From Leptodontidium sp. MPI-SDFR-AT-0119 (lineage: Eukaryota > Ascomycota > Leotiomycetes > Helotiales > Leptodontidiaceae): DNA of 64,000 nt. Each line of letters begins with the position of its first letter. The stretch's first letter is position 1. The position numbers and the translations under genes are program-made. The notes under the pieces were generated by a model. The model was not told the origin of the DNA, made no database searches, and saw only the letters and a list, made by a program, of their open reading frames with translations. Location of the stretch: NCBI GenBank assembly GCA_020726505.1, contig JAHLEZ010000002.1:2356001-2420000 (forward strand), written 5' to 3'. This document shows positions 35,782 to 50,100 of the stretch, piece by piece.

Positions 35782-35813
35782 TTAAGCTATTCTATAATAC
35801 AATACAAAGTAAT
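35782..35813 (-). pseudogene. 3' terminal codons of the piggyBac-like transposase
   Basis: Reading on the minus strand, the frame that stops at the insertion of element A (…ALCKKTDY at 57931-57955) continues here as FVLYYRIA followed by TAA (35782-35784). This completes the Cys-rich C-terminal finger of the transposase. The family has Cys and His where Tyr codons now stand, in keeping with RIP mutation. Confidence 0.7.
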
Positions 35814-36115
35814 TGTTACGGCTGGCCAAAGGTTGATATAGCGAGTTGACTTAAGCTTTGTATTTGGACCTAAGGCTACGTTCAGAATCGAGAAGAAAAG
35901 ACAAGGAGGAAAGGAGAGCTCTCTATAAGGGAGGGCTTGAGTATAAATACATGAAGGACCCTCCTAATGGGGCCTAGCGTAGTTGAGTGCCATTCACGTC
36001 AACATGTCGCAGGCTCGCCACCTAGTCTTCCCTATTGGGCTTAACGCTATCGCATAGCCAGCGATATTACGAGCCCGTGTCGGTTAAAATACGAGGCGCA
36101 TCGTAGGTCGTAACA
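35814..36115 (-). repeat. 3' LTR of Gypsy A
   Basis: 302 bp, about 92% identical by eye to 57629-57930, with every difference a transition. It contains TATAAATACATGAAG on the plus strand. Confidence 0.88.
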
Positions 36116-36129
36116 TTACCCCCCCCTCC

Positions 36130-39100
36130 CAAAAAACTACGTTCACGTAGTTATAGCCATAACCGTATTATCTTCTAAGTCATTATAGTCGTCGATACTA
36201 GCGTTATAAGCCTTTAGCCACTTTAGGAGAGCTCTTAGCGGTCCTTTAGTATTAGGATACTTTAGGTGGAACCTCTTAATTATATACGAAGCCGTTATAG
36301 CGTCCGAGCATAAGTACTACTCTAGGTCTTTGTCGGCGCTTAGCTACTTAATGCGATAAAATAGCTTATTTCGCATAACCTTAGAGCCAAGGATGCCTTC
36401 AATTTCCCACTTATCTTGCTTTAGTAATAGCTAGATAAGTGCCGGCGTAGCTCTGGCCTATCCCGGTAGGGGGTTGTCGACGTACTTGTGGAGCGAGTGC
36501 GAGTGGAAGACAGGGTAAATTAACTAGTCCCCTAATAACTTAACTCTCTAGCTCTCTCCTTCTTTGGCGATTACCTTGACTAGGCCGTACCACTTATTAA
36601 ATAACTTCTTTAAGGGTTAGTCGACGTTCTAGTTCCGAGTGTCGACTAGTACTAAGTCGCTAACGTCCTAATCGACGGCGCGTCGCCCACAGTTCGCCAA
36701 TCGTTTCATTTTCTCTTGTTAGTCTTTTAGGGACAACTAAGCGACTTCTGTAACCTCCTTTATTCGTAAGGCTACTTATAAAGCTTCTTCGCGATTGAGT
36801 TTCTCTGTTACTATAGCCGGCGGCTTTAAGTTAACTAGGTCCTAGGAAGTCCTTAGTTTAACGCCGTTAAGTAACTAAAAAGGGGACAAGCGACCTAAAG
36901 ACTCGTACAATAACGTTAATTAAGCGATGTTTATAATTGGTAAGAGGTTACTCTAATTATCTTAGTAGTAGTAGTAAAAGGGACGAAGCCGCTACTTAAT
37001 ATATCGGTTCGTTACCTTTATCTAGTTATCGACGTTCGGGTTATACGCCGTCGTTAGCTTTACTTTAGTCTCGAGGATACGACAATACTTCTTCTAAAAA
37101 AAGGAGACGAACTGAGGTCCTTAGTCTAAGATAATAAAGTCTAGTATACCGAAGTGTCAAGTCTAATAAACGAGGAAGAGAATAACTATACCTTTAGCCG
37201 TAATTGTATTATTATAAAGTATCGAGACTAGTTTCTTAGACAAGCGGTTAACGATAATTATAGCGAAGTTATAGCCGTGCTTATTTAATAATAGCTTCGT
37301 AAAGTTTATCGTGAGGTATTAATACGGCCGAGTAGAGATTGGCAGGGGGTGTAAGAAGCTAAGGGTCTTATCTCTACGGGCCTTTTGTTAAGAGTAACTA
37401 CAATTTATTACGTATTAAGCTATGTCCGTGGGGAGGCCGTTCTAGTGATATTTGCGACTTAGTAATGCCTTTATCTTTCCGATCCCCGCATGTGTTACTG
37501 AAGGTTAGGAATACACATAGCGAATAAGTATTATACGAAACTCCGGCGATTCTAAAGGCACTTCTAGGCGGCCTTAAAAAAGCAACTTATTGCTTGCTAG
37601 CTTGTAATTTAATGACTGCTCCTTAGCTTTTTGTCGGAGAGGCTCTAGCGAAGGCGAGGTCTTATTAGCTAGGAGCACTTAGTCGATAACGTCGTATTCT
37701 ACGATGTTATATATTATTATAGAGTTAAAGTCCAGCTCCTCCGCGGTAAGTGTCTCCGAGTCGATTAGTACTTCCGTATTCGACTCTAGCTCTGGCTTTA
37801 GCTCGTCACGTGTCTTAGTATCGCGACCTAGGGTTATAGCGTCTACAAGTACTAAGGGTATTGTCTCTACGACTTTAATATAAGCGTCTATAGGATCGAC
37901 AGCGGAGAACTAAAGGTCGCTAGCGACTCGTGGGTTAATCTTATTAGTGGGAATTAACTATTAACTACGGATAACCCGCTTACGTGCCTTCGTAATTATA
38001 AGGTCTTAATCCCGTCGAAATAGAGTGTCAGCTAACGTATTAGTCGTCCTAATATAATACATAATCGTGAAGTAAAAGTCCGTAAAGAACTTAGCTTATC
38101 GAGCCTACTTAGCCGTGAGGTCCTTAGTAGTCATAAAATACTCTAGGGCTTGGTAGTCAATATAAACAAGGACATTTTTCTAGGCACCTAAGAGCTCCGG
38201 GCGATATTACTTAAATAACTAAAAAATCGCTAGTATTTCTTTATCGTGGATCGGGTAGTTAAGCTCGGGGTCTATTATAGTCTTCGAGAAGTATCTTACG
38301 GGATAAAAGGTGTCGTCCTCTTAAAGTTAAAATAGAATCCCAGTGACGACTTTGTCAAAAGAGTTAATCTTTAGCCGTGTTTATTTAGTAGAGTCGTAGT
38401 AACAAAGAACTAGCGTAGATTAAAGGGCTTCCTAAAGAGTTTCTTAAGCGTTTTTACAAGCGCTATTAAATTTAAAGGGAACGTCTTTTCTAATAAGTAT
38501 CGTAAGAGGTCGTGTAATACGACTATAGTCTTTAATAAACCGGCAGTAGAAATTATAAAAGCTAAAGTAGCTTTATATACCCCGTAAATTATTAGCGTAT
38601 CGCTAGTCCTTAATTACATTAATCTTTTTTAGGTTTACTTCCACGCCATTAACTCTAATAATAAATCCCAGAAACCTTATCTTTTATATATTAAACTCCG
38701 ACTTTTTAATGTCGGCCTAAAGTCCGTGTACTTATAATATTACTATGACTCTTTTAACGTAGATCTTATACTCCTTAGGGGTAAACGAATATATTAGGAT
38801 GTCGTCTATATAAGCCGCGTAAAAGTCGTTAAGGTGTTTTATAAGAATATCGTTAATAAATCGCTAGAAAATCGCCGGACTATTTATAAGACTAAAAGGA
38901 AGGACTTTGTATTTATAAGTACTATATTAGGTGCGAAAGGTCGTATAATCTTCACTCTCGGGGGACATGCGGATATAATAAAAAGCTTATTAAATATTAA
39001 GTTTCGTGAAGACCTTTACTTTATAAATACGTGCTATTATCTTATCGATTAAAGGGATCAGGTACAGATCCTTTTTTAATAGGGCATTTAGCTTCTAGTA

Positions 39101-39456
39101 GTCGACGCATAGCTAGAGACTACTATCGGCTTTCTTAGCGAAGAGAATAGGGGCCGTATATAATGCGCTAAAGGGCTTAATAAAACCTTTGTATAAGTTG
39201 TCGATAATATACTACTTAATCTCTAATAACTATTCTTTAATTATATGCCGAAGAGGTTTAAAGGATAAGTCGTTCTCCTTAGTAAGCTCGATCTAGTGGT
39301 CTACGCCTTAGTAGTGCGCTAGTAACTCGTCAGAGGCTCGCCGGGAAAAGAGAAGAGTATACTTTTAATACTCTACCGGGAGCTTCTTATTTACTAACTT
39401 ATTATCTTACGCGTACTTAGCCTTTAGGGCCTCCTCTAAGGTTAAGTCTCCGTTTA
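36130..39456 (-). pseudogene. Gypsy A pol: RT, RNase H, integrase, chromodomain remnant
   Basis: The minus-strand reading is recognisable despite many stops. RT lies at about 38650-39200, with FTKLNI, YKYKVLPF and the active-site AAYIDDILIY. RNase H is at about 38150-38350 (FYPVRYFSKTI, LNYPIHDKEILAI). The integrase core is at about 36800-37450 (TINFTKL, GPQFVS). A chromodomain near 36260-36400 reads WEIEGILGSKV...LFYRIK. Nearly all stops are TAG at positions that are Trp or Gln in the family. Confidence 0.8.
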
Positions 39457-39868
39457 TGTAATAGCACGGATTTCCGTAAGCGAGCAGTACCGGGATCAGG
39501 TGATAATACTCTCTATTAACGCGAATATCGAAGTGAAGAGCCCTTTCCCCGAGGGAAGGTAGCTCTCCTTATATCTTCGATATCGTCTAGGCTATTCCTA
39601 ATTAGACTTAATTACATAACGTATACGTTGCGTACGTATTACGTAGTAGCGTTGTAACGTTATATACGTATTACGTATTAGCGCTACATAGCCTCACTTA
39701 GTCAAATACTAAGTGGGTATATAGCGTAAAGCGCTCAGCTCGAGCCCTGCCGAGCTCCCGAGCGTTACCGAGCTCTACCGAGCTCTACCGAGGCTATTAC
39801 GTCTCTCGTACGTCTTAGACTAATCCTATTTAGGCATAGTAAATGGAGTGGGAACTATTACCTTTACA
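39457..39868 (-). repeat. 3' LTR of Gypsy B
   Basis: 412 bp, differing from 54568-54979 at only about six positions, all transitions. It contains a GAGCTCTACC tandem repeat. Confidence 0.9.
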
Positions 39869-40041
39869 TTACCCCCCCCCCCCCTTTGAAAAAATCGAGT
39901 TTTACAACGTAAAAACGATTAAAAAAACAAAGTAGAAGTGACTATTAAACATTATTTAAAAGCAATTGAAAAGCAATTCAAATATTAAATATAATAATTC
40001 AAAAAGTATAGCGTAAGAACAAGGTAAAAGAGTGTAATACA

Positions 40042-43000
40042 CTAATTTTGTAGTGTAATATCCCGTAATTGAATTAATAAGTTGATTATATTGACTTTTT
40101 GCTTGTTGCGGGCGTTTTGATTGGTAGTTGGAATATTCTTAATAATATTTAGTATTTTGGCGAATTGCAAGCTCCATTCAGTATCGAAGAGTCGTAGGCG
40201 GTGGCTTATAAGCTCTGGCGTAAGCGTGCTTTGATTGGCTCGTTCGTAGTCGTATATCTCTTGCTCTCTCTCTTGTAGTACTTGTAAGAAAGCGTTTGAT
40301 ACACCTTCGGTGTTAGGGCCTAATACGGTAGCTAATTGACTAGCGTATGACTTCCATTTTGAAGGTAGAGCCTTAGATAACTCCTCTGCGTCGTCTAATT
40401 GACTGTAATTTGACGTAGTCGTAGAAGAGCTTTTTAAAGAGCCTTCGGAATCAACTGAATTGACGTTGAGCTCGTTAAGCGTTTTGTTGATCTCGCTTAT
40501 ACGCGAGCTTTGGTGTACTTCTATTGGATCGGAGAGCTATTCTTCCGTTTCCGAAAGGCTCATGCGTTTTTGACTCGTAAAGGTGTAGTCTTCGCTGTCT
40601 AGTTGTGTTAATAAGGCGTCTCTTGATTGGCTCAAAGGTTTACCGCCTTTGCTAGCGTGATATTCGTATATAAGCCTTGGCGAGTTACTGAAGCCAATAG
40701 CGTTGTACCACTTATCGTCGGGTGGATAACCGTCCTAGTCCACTTTATATTGTAAAGTGTTATCCTTAACTTTATGATTAAGTATACGTAGTACGGTGTA
40801 CTCGTGATCATCGTATTCCGTATCGGCCATAGCGTTAGTGACGTTTGATTGGTCGGCAGGCCTTATAAAGGCCTTACGTAATCGAGAGGGATTGATAATA
40901 GGGTGGATTTTCATAGACGGAGGTAAATCTAGAAGGTAAGCTAGTCTTCTTTGAGCTAGTACCTTATAAGGGCCTTGCTTAACAAAATCAAGCTTCTTTG
41001 AGGGTCGTGACGTAGCTAGATCTTTCGTATATAACTATACGTAGTCGTTTGGCTTGAAATTAATAGGTCGTCGATATCGGTTTGCAGTTTGTATTTGAGA
41101 GGCTTGCGCTCTCTTAATATAAACCTTTGCATGCTCTATGACGTCAACTATACGCGTAGCGAGTTGTTGAGCCTTCCTACGTTGTTGACGTATATACGGC
41201 GTATTCTCTTCCGAAGTCGTATTAGCGCTAGGGGCTATCGTGGTTGCGTTAGAAGCTAATCGGGTCTCGACTTCGGCAGTCGGATATGGTTCGGATAACT
41301 CCGTAGGGCCAGAATTAGGTGGAAACCTGGATCCAGGCATATCCGGTAAGCTAGTATTAGTAGCCGTACTAAGTGGTAGGTTACCACTCTTCACAACCCG
41401 CCTACCCTTGGTTCCCGCGTTGGTAGGATTCTCTGGTACAGGCGGCGTATTCTGAGTACCGGATGCGGCAGGAGTCGATTCTGAGTCGTCTTTTGGAGTC
41501 CTTGCCAACACTTGACGATATTGAGCTTCCATATTGGGTTTAGCGTCTAACCTTTTAGACTCTAATAGGGTTTTAGACCTAGTAACAGCGTATATATCGT
41601 TTGAAGTGATATTCTTAGTCGTTTTCTTCGTAATTTGATCCTAATTAAAAGAAGTCTTTGGTTTATAACCATTAAGTACTTTAAAAGGGCTAAGCTAGCC
41701 TAGGCTAGCGTGCGGTAATATCAACTGCGCGTAGTCCATAAGAGGAAGGAGGTCAGACTAATTGTCTTGATATTTATTAATAAAAGCTTTAAGTCTTTGT
41801 TTTAAATATTTATTGTAGATTTCCGTTTGACCGTTGGTTTGAGGGTGGTAAGCCGTAGAATACTTCAATTTTACGCCTAATATACTACAAAAGTGTTGCC
41901 AGTATTTAGAGACGAATTAGGAGCCTCTATCGCTTATAATCGAATCGGGAGCGCCGTAATATCGATATATATATTTAATATATAATCGAGTTATTTCTTG
42001 GGCGTTTATATCTTTTTTATAAGGAATCGATATTGATTGCTTAGTTAGGCGATCGACTACGACGAAGACGTAGTTATATCCCTTTTTGTCGTTCGGTAAT
42101 TGCGTAAAATCTATAGTAATATCTTTCTAAGGCCTTTTCGGAATAGGTAGGGGCTGTAATAAACCAGGAGGTTTATCCGTCGATTTCTTAGTCCTTTGGC
42201 AATCGTAACAAACACTTATATAAGTGCTAATATCGTTAAGCATATTAGGCTAATAATATCGACTCCTTAGAAGTTGATACGTCTTATCGCGGCTAGGGTG
42301 AGTTGTCGATATTTGATTATGAGCTTCCTTAATAAGGTCTTGGCGTAAAGAAAGCGTATCGGGAACTAATAGTCGGCCTTTATATAATAAAAGTCCGTTT
42401 ATTAGCTCGTAATAGCCTTCTTTTCGGCTAGCGGCTTTTCGTAGGGGCTTAAAGGATTTTTTGGCTTTATTACTTTGTAATAACCGGTCGATTAGAAGAG
42501 GATTTTCGCCGTTTATATCGTTTAACTCGTGTATCGATAAATCCGCTTTTACAGCCGTATCGAGTTGATCGGTTTGTAATAGCGATTTAAGACGATATTT
42601 GGCTTTCTCGGCGTTTTGATTCTTAATATCTTCCTCTCCTTTTGTAAGAATATCGGCTTTAGCGTTATTAGTGCCTTTCCGGTATATTATTATAAAGTAA
42701 TAATCGGCTAAAGCTTCGGCCTAACGTGCTTGACGACTAGTAAGAGCCTTTGTAGTTATAAAGTACTTTAAAGATTTATGGTCGGTATAAATCTTTATAC
42801 GTTTATGAGTTCTTTTTAGGTCGGAACGCCAATTTTTCAAAGAATGTACTATTGCGAGCATTTCTTTGTTGTGTATTTCGTAATTGCACTTCGCGGGGGC
42901 TATCGTCTTAGAGAAATAGGCCACGGGGTAGTATTCGCCGTTTAGGTGTTGTTGAGATAAAATCCCTGCTATTACACCATCGCTAGCGTCGGTTTCGATC

Positions 43001-44793
43001 ATAGTCTCTAATTTAGGATCGTAGTGGCGTAGAATAGGAGCTTTAATAAGGCTACCTTTAATAGTATCAAAGGCTTCTTGGCATTCCTTATTAAAGTTGA
43101 AATTGACTCTTTTACGTACGAGGTTTATTAGAGGTTTAGAGAGCTTTCCGAACTTATTAATAAACCTCCGATAAAAGTTACAGAAGTCTAAGAACGACTG
43201 TATTCCTCGTACCGTTGTAGGGTATTTCTAGTCACGGATAACTGATATTTTGTCTTGATCGACTTCAATACCATCGGTTGTAATAACAAATCCGAGGTAT
43301 TTAGTACGTGTAACCGAGAATTCGCTCTTTTTAACGTCGACTTGTAATCCTGTGTCTAATAGTCGGCGTATAATCTTCGTAACGTGGTTATAGTGCTCTT
43401 TTGGATCTTCCGAATATATAATAATATCGTCTAAATAGGCTGTACAAAAAACGTCTAAATAATCTATTAAAACGTTATTTATATGCCTTTGGAAAGTAGC
43501 CGGGCCGTTTGTTAATCCGAAAGGTAAAACTTTATACTTATACGCTCCGTAACGCGTTCTAAATGTAGTGAGCTCTTCGCTATCGGGGTCCATTCTAATA
43601 CGGTGGAAAGCTTGGCGAATATCGAGCTTTGTAAAGACCTTTGCCTTCCCGATTCGGGCTAGCGTTTCGTCTATTAACGGTATTGGATAGCGGTCTTTTC
43701 GTGTAATATCGTTGAGCTTCCTGAAGTCGATACAAAAGCGTAAGCTACCGTCGGCTTTTTTGACAAATAATACAGGAGAAGCGTATGAAGCTTTCGAAGG
43801 TTTAATAAAACCTTTATGAAGGTTATTATTAATATACTCCTTCGTTAATATAAGCTTTTCCCGTGACATATTATATAATGGGCTGTATTTTAAGTCATGT
43901 GGCTTATCGAGAACGATTCGGTGGTCATAACTCTGGTGCGGGGGTAGCTTATTAGACTCCTCTTTGCTAAAAGCTTTTGAATAAGGCAGTAAGTACTCGG
44001 GTACTTTTGCTTCAATTTCTTCCTTATCTTCAAGAGATAATTTGGCGATTATATAATCGATTTCGTATAAGCTAGTAGTAAATACTTCTAATTTGCCTTT
44101 CTTTTTATCTTTATTTATTAATAGATCAAAAGATTTAGACGAAATAGCGTAAATATTTATAGAAGAGCTAGTAGAAATCGCTGAATTCGGCTTTATAGGC
44201 TGTCTATGACGTAGAGTAGACCGACTACTAGTATTAGAGCTAGAATTAGGGATTCCTAATAACTCTCTTTCTATAGTAACGATATTTTGACGATAATCGG
44301 ACTTGTAAGTCTTATTGACTTGTAATTTCGGCTGAATATTCTTCTGTTCCTTGGTAGGAGTCTTAATACTAATTGTATTAATTGTATTTGACTCTTCGTG
44401 GCGTAACATAGCTTGATCGCGTTCTAAAGTTTGTTTTTGGTGACGTCGATTAGGTCTTTTTTCAACTAGTTGATCTTTTTTGAGGGTGACCTCTTTGTAA
44501 TATAGTTTAGAACTCTTCGGGAGCTCTTTAGGCCATATTAATGACTTATTAGCCACATCGGGTAATACTTTAAAGTATTCTAACCAAATGCGGCCTAATA
44601 TAAGGTTATGGTTTCCTAATTCTAGTAGGAAAAAAGGCATATTAATTATCCTACGCTTATTTATCATAAAAGAGAGGGATAAATAAGTCGTAATTTGATT
44701 ATTCGCCTTTCCGTCGTAGCCTTTAATCGTAATAGGCTGTAGTAACCGTTGAGGTGTAATACTAAGGAAATTTTGTAATTTCTTAGTAAAAGG
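40042..44793 (-). pseudogene. Gypsy B pol: protease end, RT, RNase H, integrase, chromodomain
   Basis: The minus-strand frame is nearly continuous, broken by about a dozen TAG codons. Order: end of protease; RT (43228 upward) with FTKLDIRQAFHRIRM, YKYKVLPFGLTNGPATF and AYLDDIIIYSEDP; RNase H (42721-43002) with YYPVAYFSKTI and YTDHKSLKYF; integrase with an HHCC-type region near 42230-42330, DFTQLPNDKKGYNYVFVVVD and AYHPQTNGQTE; then a Pro/Ser-rich spacer (41035-41532). Next is a chromodomain at about 40700-40800 (EYTVLRILNHKV, DGYPPDDKWYNAI). A charged tail of roughly 180 residues ends at 40042. Stops replace Trp or Gln (for example in RYYWPN-, PWKDI- and RGSQF-type motifs). Confidence 0.88.
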
Positions 44794-44990
44794 TGTCGTG
44801 CAGGTTATGGTAGGCCGGCTAGGCGAGTCCAATCAAAGGCACCATGGCTAAAGCGCCCGCGACCTCTATATTTAGGGAGCTTAAATAGACTATACGTAGA
44901 TAATACAACAATCAATTACAGTACTGCGTATACCTTAATAATACGTCAAATACGCCTCTATAGAGCCTCTAGGCGTGCTCTTACACGACA
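44794..44990 (+). repeat. 5' LTR of Copia C
   Basis: 197 bp; differs from 52047-52243 at about 17 positions, all transitions. Confidence 0.9.
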
Positions 44991-45177
44991 GTTATAAGCC
45001 CCGTAAGCTATTAAAGCTTCCTAGTCGCATACACGCGCCGACGTGGCTCCATAAAGGCATATAAAGGCTTTCTCACCGCTGCCTCTCACACGTACTAGTA
45101 GTATTCAAAAGCCCGTCAATAACCCTCAAATCACTAAAACCTCTTCGAAATCATTATATATATACCCAAAACCGACA

Positions 45178-46150
45178 ATGTCACTTCTTAGGCTACTTAT
45201 AGACTATAATTTAAAGGCGCGAAAAGATTAAGTAACATAGCACTTACGCTTGACATTCTATACTAGCTTTATAAGTGTACTAAATATAATAGACCCCAGC
45301 ACTCCTACGACAGGCTATATCTTAAACCACCGACCTAAGGCTCTAACACTTAAAAGCACTACGCAAGAGGTTACAAAGACTCAATTAAGCTAGTATTACG
45401 CTAATGTTACAACTTAGAAAGTAACAAACTTACAACTGTCTTTAACGCCTGAGTCGTCCGATAACGCGTGGGCTACAGCTACCCTAACTATATTAACAGA
45501 TGCCCTAATAAGAGAGACAAGTCCAGAAGAAGCTAGTCTACCTCTATACCCGATAATTACAGAAGTACAGTAGATCTACGCAGCACAAGCCAGGGAGTAC
45601 TAGTACACGCTTACTAAATAAACGAGCTAAAACAACAAATACATAGCTCTATATAACTAGCTCTCTAAAACAGTGGACGATTCGCTTTTAGACTCTGCGA
45701 TTAAGGAACTAGCCGGTAAGAGCGACTTAAGCTTACAAACGTTAGTTAATACACTTTAGCGCGACATAATACTATTAAAATCGTTAGTCCTTATAACGGT
45801 AGTCACAAAATACGACAAGGTTTTAAAGGAGGCACATAAGGGAAAAGTCAACGTTAATTAGTAAATAAAGGACTTCTTAAAGGCTTACAGGAATACTAAA
45901 GCGTACGACATACTTAAAGTCAAAGGTACTATAGCTCTAAAGAAGTAGTTACGTACTATAGGAGCTTATATACACCCTAATTAAGCAAATCTTATCCTCA
46001 GTATAGTTATACGCGACGACTAACTTAGAAAAGAGCATAGTTTTACTCTTAACGACTATATTTAAGTGCTCCCTAATATAGACTAAGAGCACACTATATT
46101 TAAGAAGCCTAAGCGTTAAGGAGGGGGTAGTAGTTAATACTTAACCCTTA
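45178..46150 (+). pseudogene. Copia C gag remnant
   Basis: The first in-element ATG (45178, MSLLRLLIDYNLKARKD) is followed by a frame of gag-like composition with repeated TAG codons. It can be followed to at least 46100 through segments such as LIRETSPEEASLPLYPIITEV and DKVLKEAHKGKV. It is too eroded for a zinc knuckle to be certain. Confidence 0.55.
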
Positions 46151-47149
46151 GAGAAATAGACGATAGTGCGTCAAGCGCAAGCTCTAGTAAATCTCGCTCT
46201 CGCGGCCAAAGTAACTTATGCCTATATAATATAAATAACAAGCACTTCTTTAAGCCGCTCAAGTACTAAAGACTACGTTATATAATTAATAAAACGACTA
46301 CTAAAGACATAAAGTATATATTAAACGCTAACAAGGTAACTATAACCCGCAAGAAGTTAGAGACTATAGACTTCAGGGAGCTCAAGGCCGCCATAGCCAA
46401 AGAAAGTTAGAAGTACGTTATAATAGCTAAAATTACTAAAGCTAATAGTACTAGCACCTCTAAACCTACTACTAACGCCAAAACAACTAATGCCACTACA
46501 CTTATAGGAAACAAAGACAAAGGCAAAGCTACGTGAGAAGGGACAGGGAACATTAACGTAACTATACTTGACTTAAACCTTCTTAACGACATAATCTAAG
46601 ACGACACTCTTAACGCTAGTATCTATAGTACTATAGAGTTCTAACGCCACCCTCTATTAAATAACACTCTAGTTAACAACTGCGGCGTAACTCACTTAGT
46701 CAATAACATTAATAAACTAGTCCCTAATAGCTTTAAACGCACTATAAGAGAATCAGTTAACGCAGGCACCTTAAACTTACTAATTATTAAGAGAAGTACA
46801 CGCATCTTTAAAAACGCTATATATAGACTTACTAGACTATACACTAAGGACCTGACACTATCTAATATAACTATTATAAAGGGGTTTAATATTAACATTA
46901 TCTCAAAGAGCCTCCTCGTATAGTCAGGGGTATAATATAATAATATTAACACGACTTTACGCGTAAGTAATACTAAAGAGAGCCATATAGTGAGAAACCT
47001 ACAACACAAGTGGAACCTTATAGTATTTAAATACAAGCCAGTTGACAACTACTCGCACTCTCTATAACTACGTGTATTTATAAAGACTCGTAAATCTCCT
47101 GCTATAATAATGTACTCGATAATTAGTAGACGACTACACCCTCTTAAAA

Positions 47150-50100
47150 AGTATACCTTTCAATTATCTCGCCGGTTCTTACGACCCCAGAGTAACACAG
47201 CACAGATATAGCATTTACGGGCTAGTCACCTCGGCAAAATAGCCCTAGAAGCTCTTGTGAAGTATACTCACAATGTCTAAATCGATGGAATCACTGGCAT
47301 ATAATGCGAAAACTATGCTACGACACACTTAAATTAACGACTATCGCGTAAAGAGTTAGACAACAAGTCCCTGAGACCTTTCTTTAGAGTCACATAAGAC
47401 TTGTTTGACTACTCTGTAGGCTACAATAACACATATTAGCTATTATTAATTAAGGACGAATACAGTAGAAAGCTTTTCACATTCACACTCACGAGCAAAG
47501 CTAACGAGTTAATTATAGGAGTACTTAAAGCATTTGAGGCATAAACTAGACGCTAATACAGTCTAGTCATATACAAAGTCAAGTCTAACAACGACACGTT
47601 TATAATTAACACAAGATACTAGACCTAGTACGACTAATAGGCGTTAGACAATGGCATCGACTTAGAGCCTACTCCTGTCTATATATATAAGCTAAACGGA
47701 GGTGCAAAAAGAGTTAGTAAAGAGTTAATTACTAAGGCCTTAAAAATAATAACAGGCGCTAATCTACTATTTAAGCTATAGCCAGAGGCTGTTTTAATAA
47801 CTACACACCTTTATAATATGTCGTTACTAGCCAGGAGAGTTATACAATCGCCAAACGAAGTACTAGAGGCATAGTTTAGGCAGTATTTTCGGTAGTACAA
47901 TCTACATATAGTAAAGAGGTTACTAGTTAATTTGAGACTTAATTAGAGTAATACTTTTACGTATAGCGCCAAAGCCTACGCGATAATTAAAGACCGACAA
48001 GCTCTCTATAATAAGAGAGGCTTTAAAGTTAACCTAAGAGGGCACGTCAGTTACTTAGTTAGCTACTATATAACTAATATATACAAGATCTAGATACCCC
48101 TACTAAAGCGTATAATACGTACCCGAAACGTTATTTTTAATAAGGCACAATTCTATAATAAGCAGGCAATAGTCGGCTAACTACTACCGATACTTAAATA
48201 GGTCGTTAATATACTTATAAAGCCTAAGGCCGCTTAAGACGCCGAGTTAACCATTAAACACGTAAGGGACAAATATATAGAGGCGAAAAATAGTACTAAA
48301 TTAAACAAGTTACTATTTAACTTAATAAAAGTCGACAAAGTTTTTATAAAGGTAGTCCTACACGTAATTACTAAGGCGGGACTGCTTATTCCACGAGAGC
48401 ACCAAAATAAGATAATACTATTAAATTCACGAATTAACACGTTAAAGGACGACATAAAGCTTGACGAGGACGACATAGTAATTCTAGTAATAACAAAAAG
48501 CCTAAGTATATTAAGATAGACTCAAAGTCAGACACAATAAAACGAACATATTAAGCCTAGGAGGAGTGCCCTAAGTACGAAACCACTACACTAAATTAAG
48601 GGTGCGCGTAAATTAATACCTTAAGTTGTAATTTAGAGTAAAACACGAGATAACCAAAGTTAACTACTACGCTAAACTAAAGTAACTAGTATAGGCCCAA
48701 GAAGTGTATTACAGCACGAAAACACCTCGTCCGAGGAAGATTACGACGACAAGCCAAAGGGAAAACAATAACTACTCTTAGAAAACACACTATTAGAGAC
48801 AATAACACAACCCTTATTAAAAGGAACTATATCTTAAGAGACCTTAAACGAAGTGTTACAAGCACCTAACTAAAGTCAACTACACCCTATTACTCGAGCT
48901 TAGTAAAGAAAGCGAGCTAGAGAAATAATATAATTAAATAGACAGTTAAAGATTAAGCCGGGAGTATACTCTTTTACGACAAGGGAGCTCTTAAGCGCCA
49001 AGTCTATAAACTAAAAAGATAAGAACTATACACAAATCGTATCTTTTATTACAACGTTCTAAAATAAAGACGTGACACGAGAAAATAATAAAGACTATAA
49101 AACTATATATATTGTCTTTATAACTATAATTAATAGCGAAACAATTAGAGCACAGGAAACTATAAGCTCTAAACTAACACAACTACATTAGGCAAAGCTT
49201 TTAATAGTACTAAAGTACTAGTAGAACTTAAACTAACACCCGTAGGGAGAACGCTTCTAAGAGGACACACGTAAGGAAATAAAGAACCTTTAGGCTAAGA
49301 AATACTAGTATATTATACTTAGGGCAGACGCTAAAACGACGCTTATATTACTAAAATAAGTGTTTACTTACAAAGTTAACTTAACTAGATAACTTATATA
49401 TACTAAATCGCGTATCGTTATTAAGGGTGACTTACAAGAGGATACTACTATATTCTCTACGTACGCCTTTACACTAGCGGCGAGGTCTTTTTGTGTTACA
49501 ATAGCCCTAACAGCCTAATTTGACCTAGAAGTTAAGTAATACGACGTCGTAAACGCTTTTATTAATATAGAACGAGACAAACGAAGTGCACTCGTTTACT
49601 GTTACCTTCTTAACAGTTTTAAGTAGCCCGGCATAATTATAAAGATTAACAGAGCCCTATATAGCCTACGCGACTCCCTAGCCCTATAGTATAGCGACTT
49701 CTTAACTACACTCAAAAGCCTTAGTCTAGAGCCACTTATAAAAGAGCCCTATATATTTATAAACAATAAGCGCACAATATTTATAGCCTTTTACGTAGAC
49801 GACATACAAGTACTATACCACAAGTCAAACCTCGCTATAGCGGCCAAAATCACTAACGGCCTTAATAAAGCCTACGAGTTAACTGTAATAAGTAATATAA
49901 AGTAGTTTCTAAGGGTGCGAATTATACGAGACAAATATACAAAAACAGTCACGTTAGTCCACGACACGTACATAAAGAAAGTGGCCCGGAAATTTAGCTT
50001 AGTAAATAACAACTGCCCGAGCACCCCTCTCCCGTACTACGACTTAGTCAAAAACACTAGCAAAGCGACGAAAGCACAAATTAAGAAGTACTAAGAAAAG

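Noticed and set aside
39869..39883. Poly-C run as an assembly artefact
   Set aside because: It is the complement of the purine tract expected next to the 3' LTR of a minus-strand Gypsy element, and element A has the same feature at 36116.
43228..44832. Reading the 534-codon RT frame as a gene starting at its ATG (44832)
   Set aside because: That ATG lies in the Copia LTR; the first 13 or so residues are LTR sequence read by chance, and the true upstream part lies beyond 52243.
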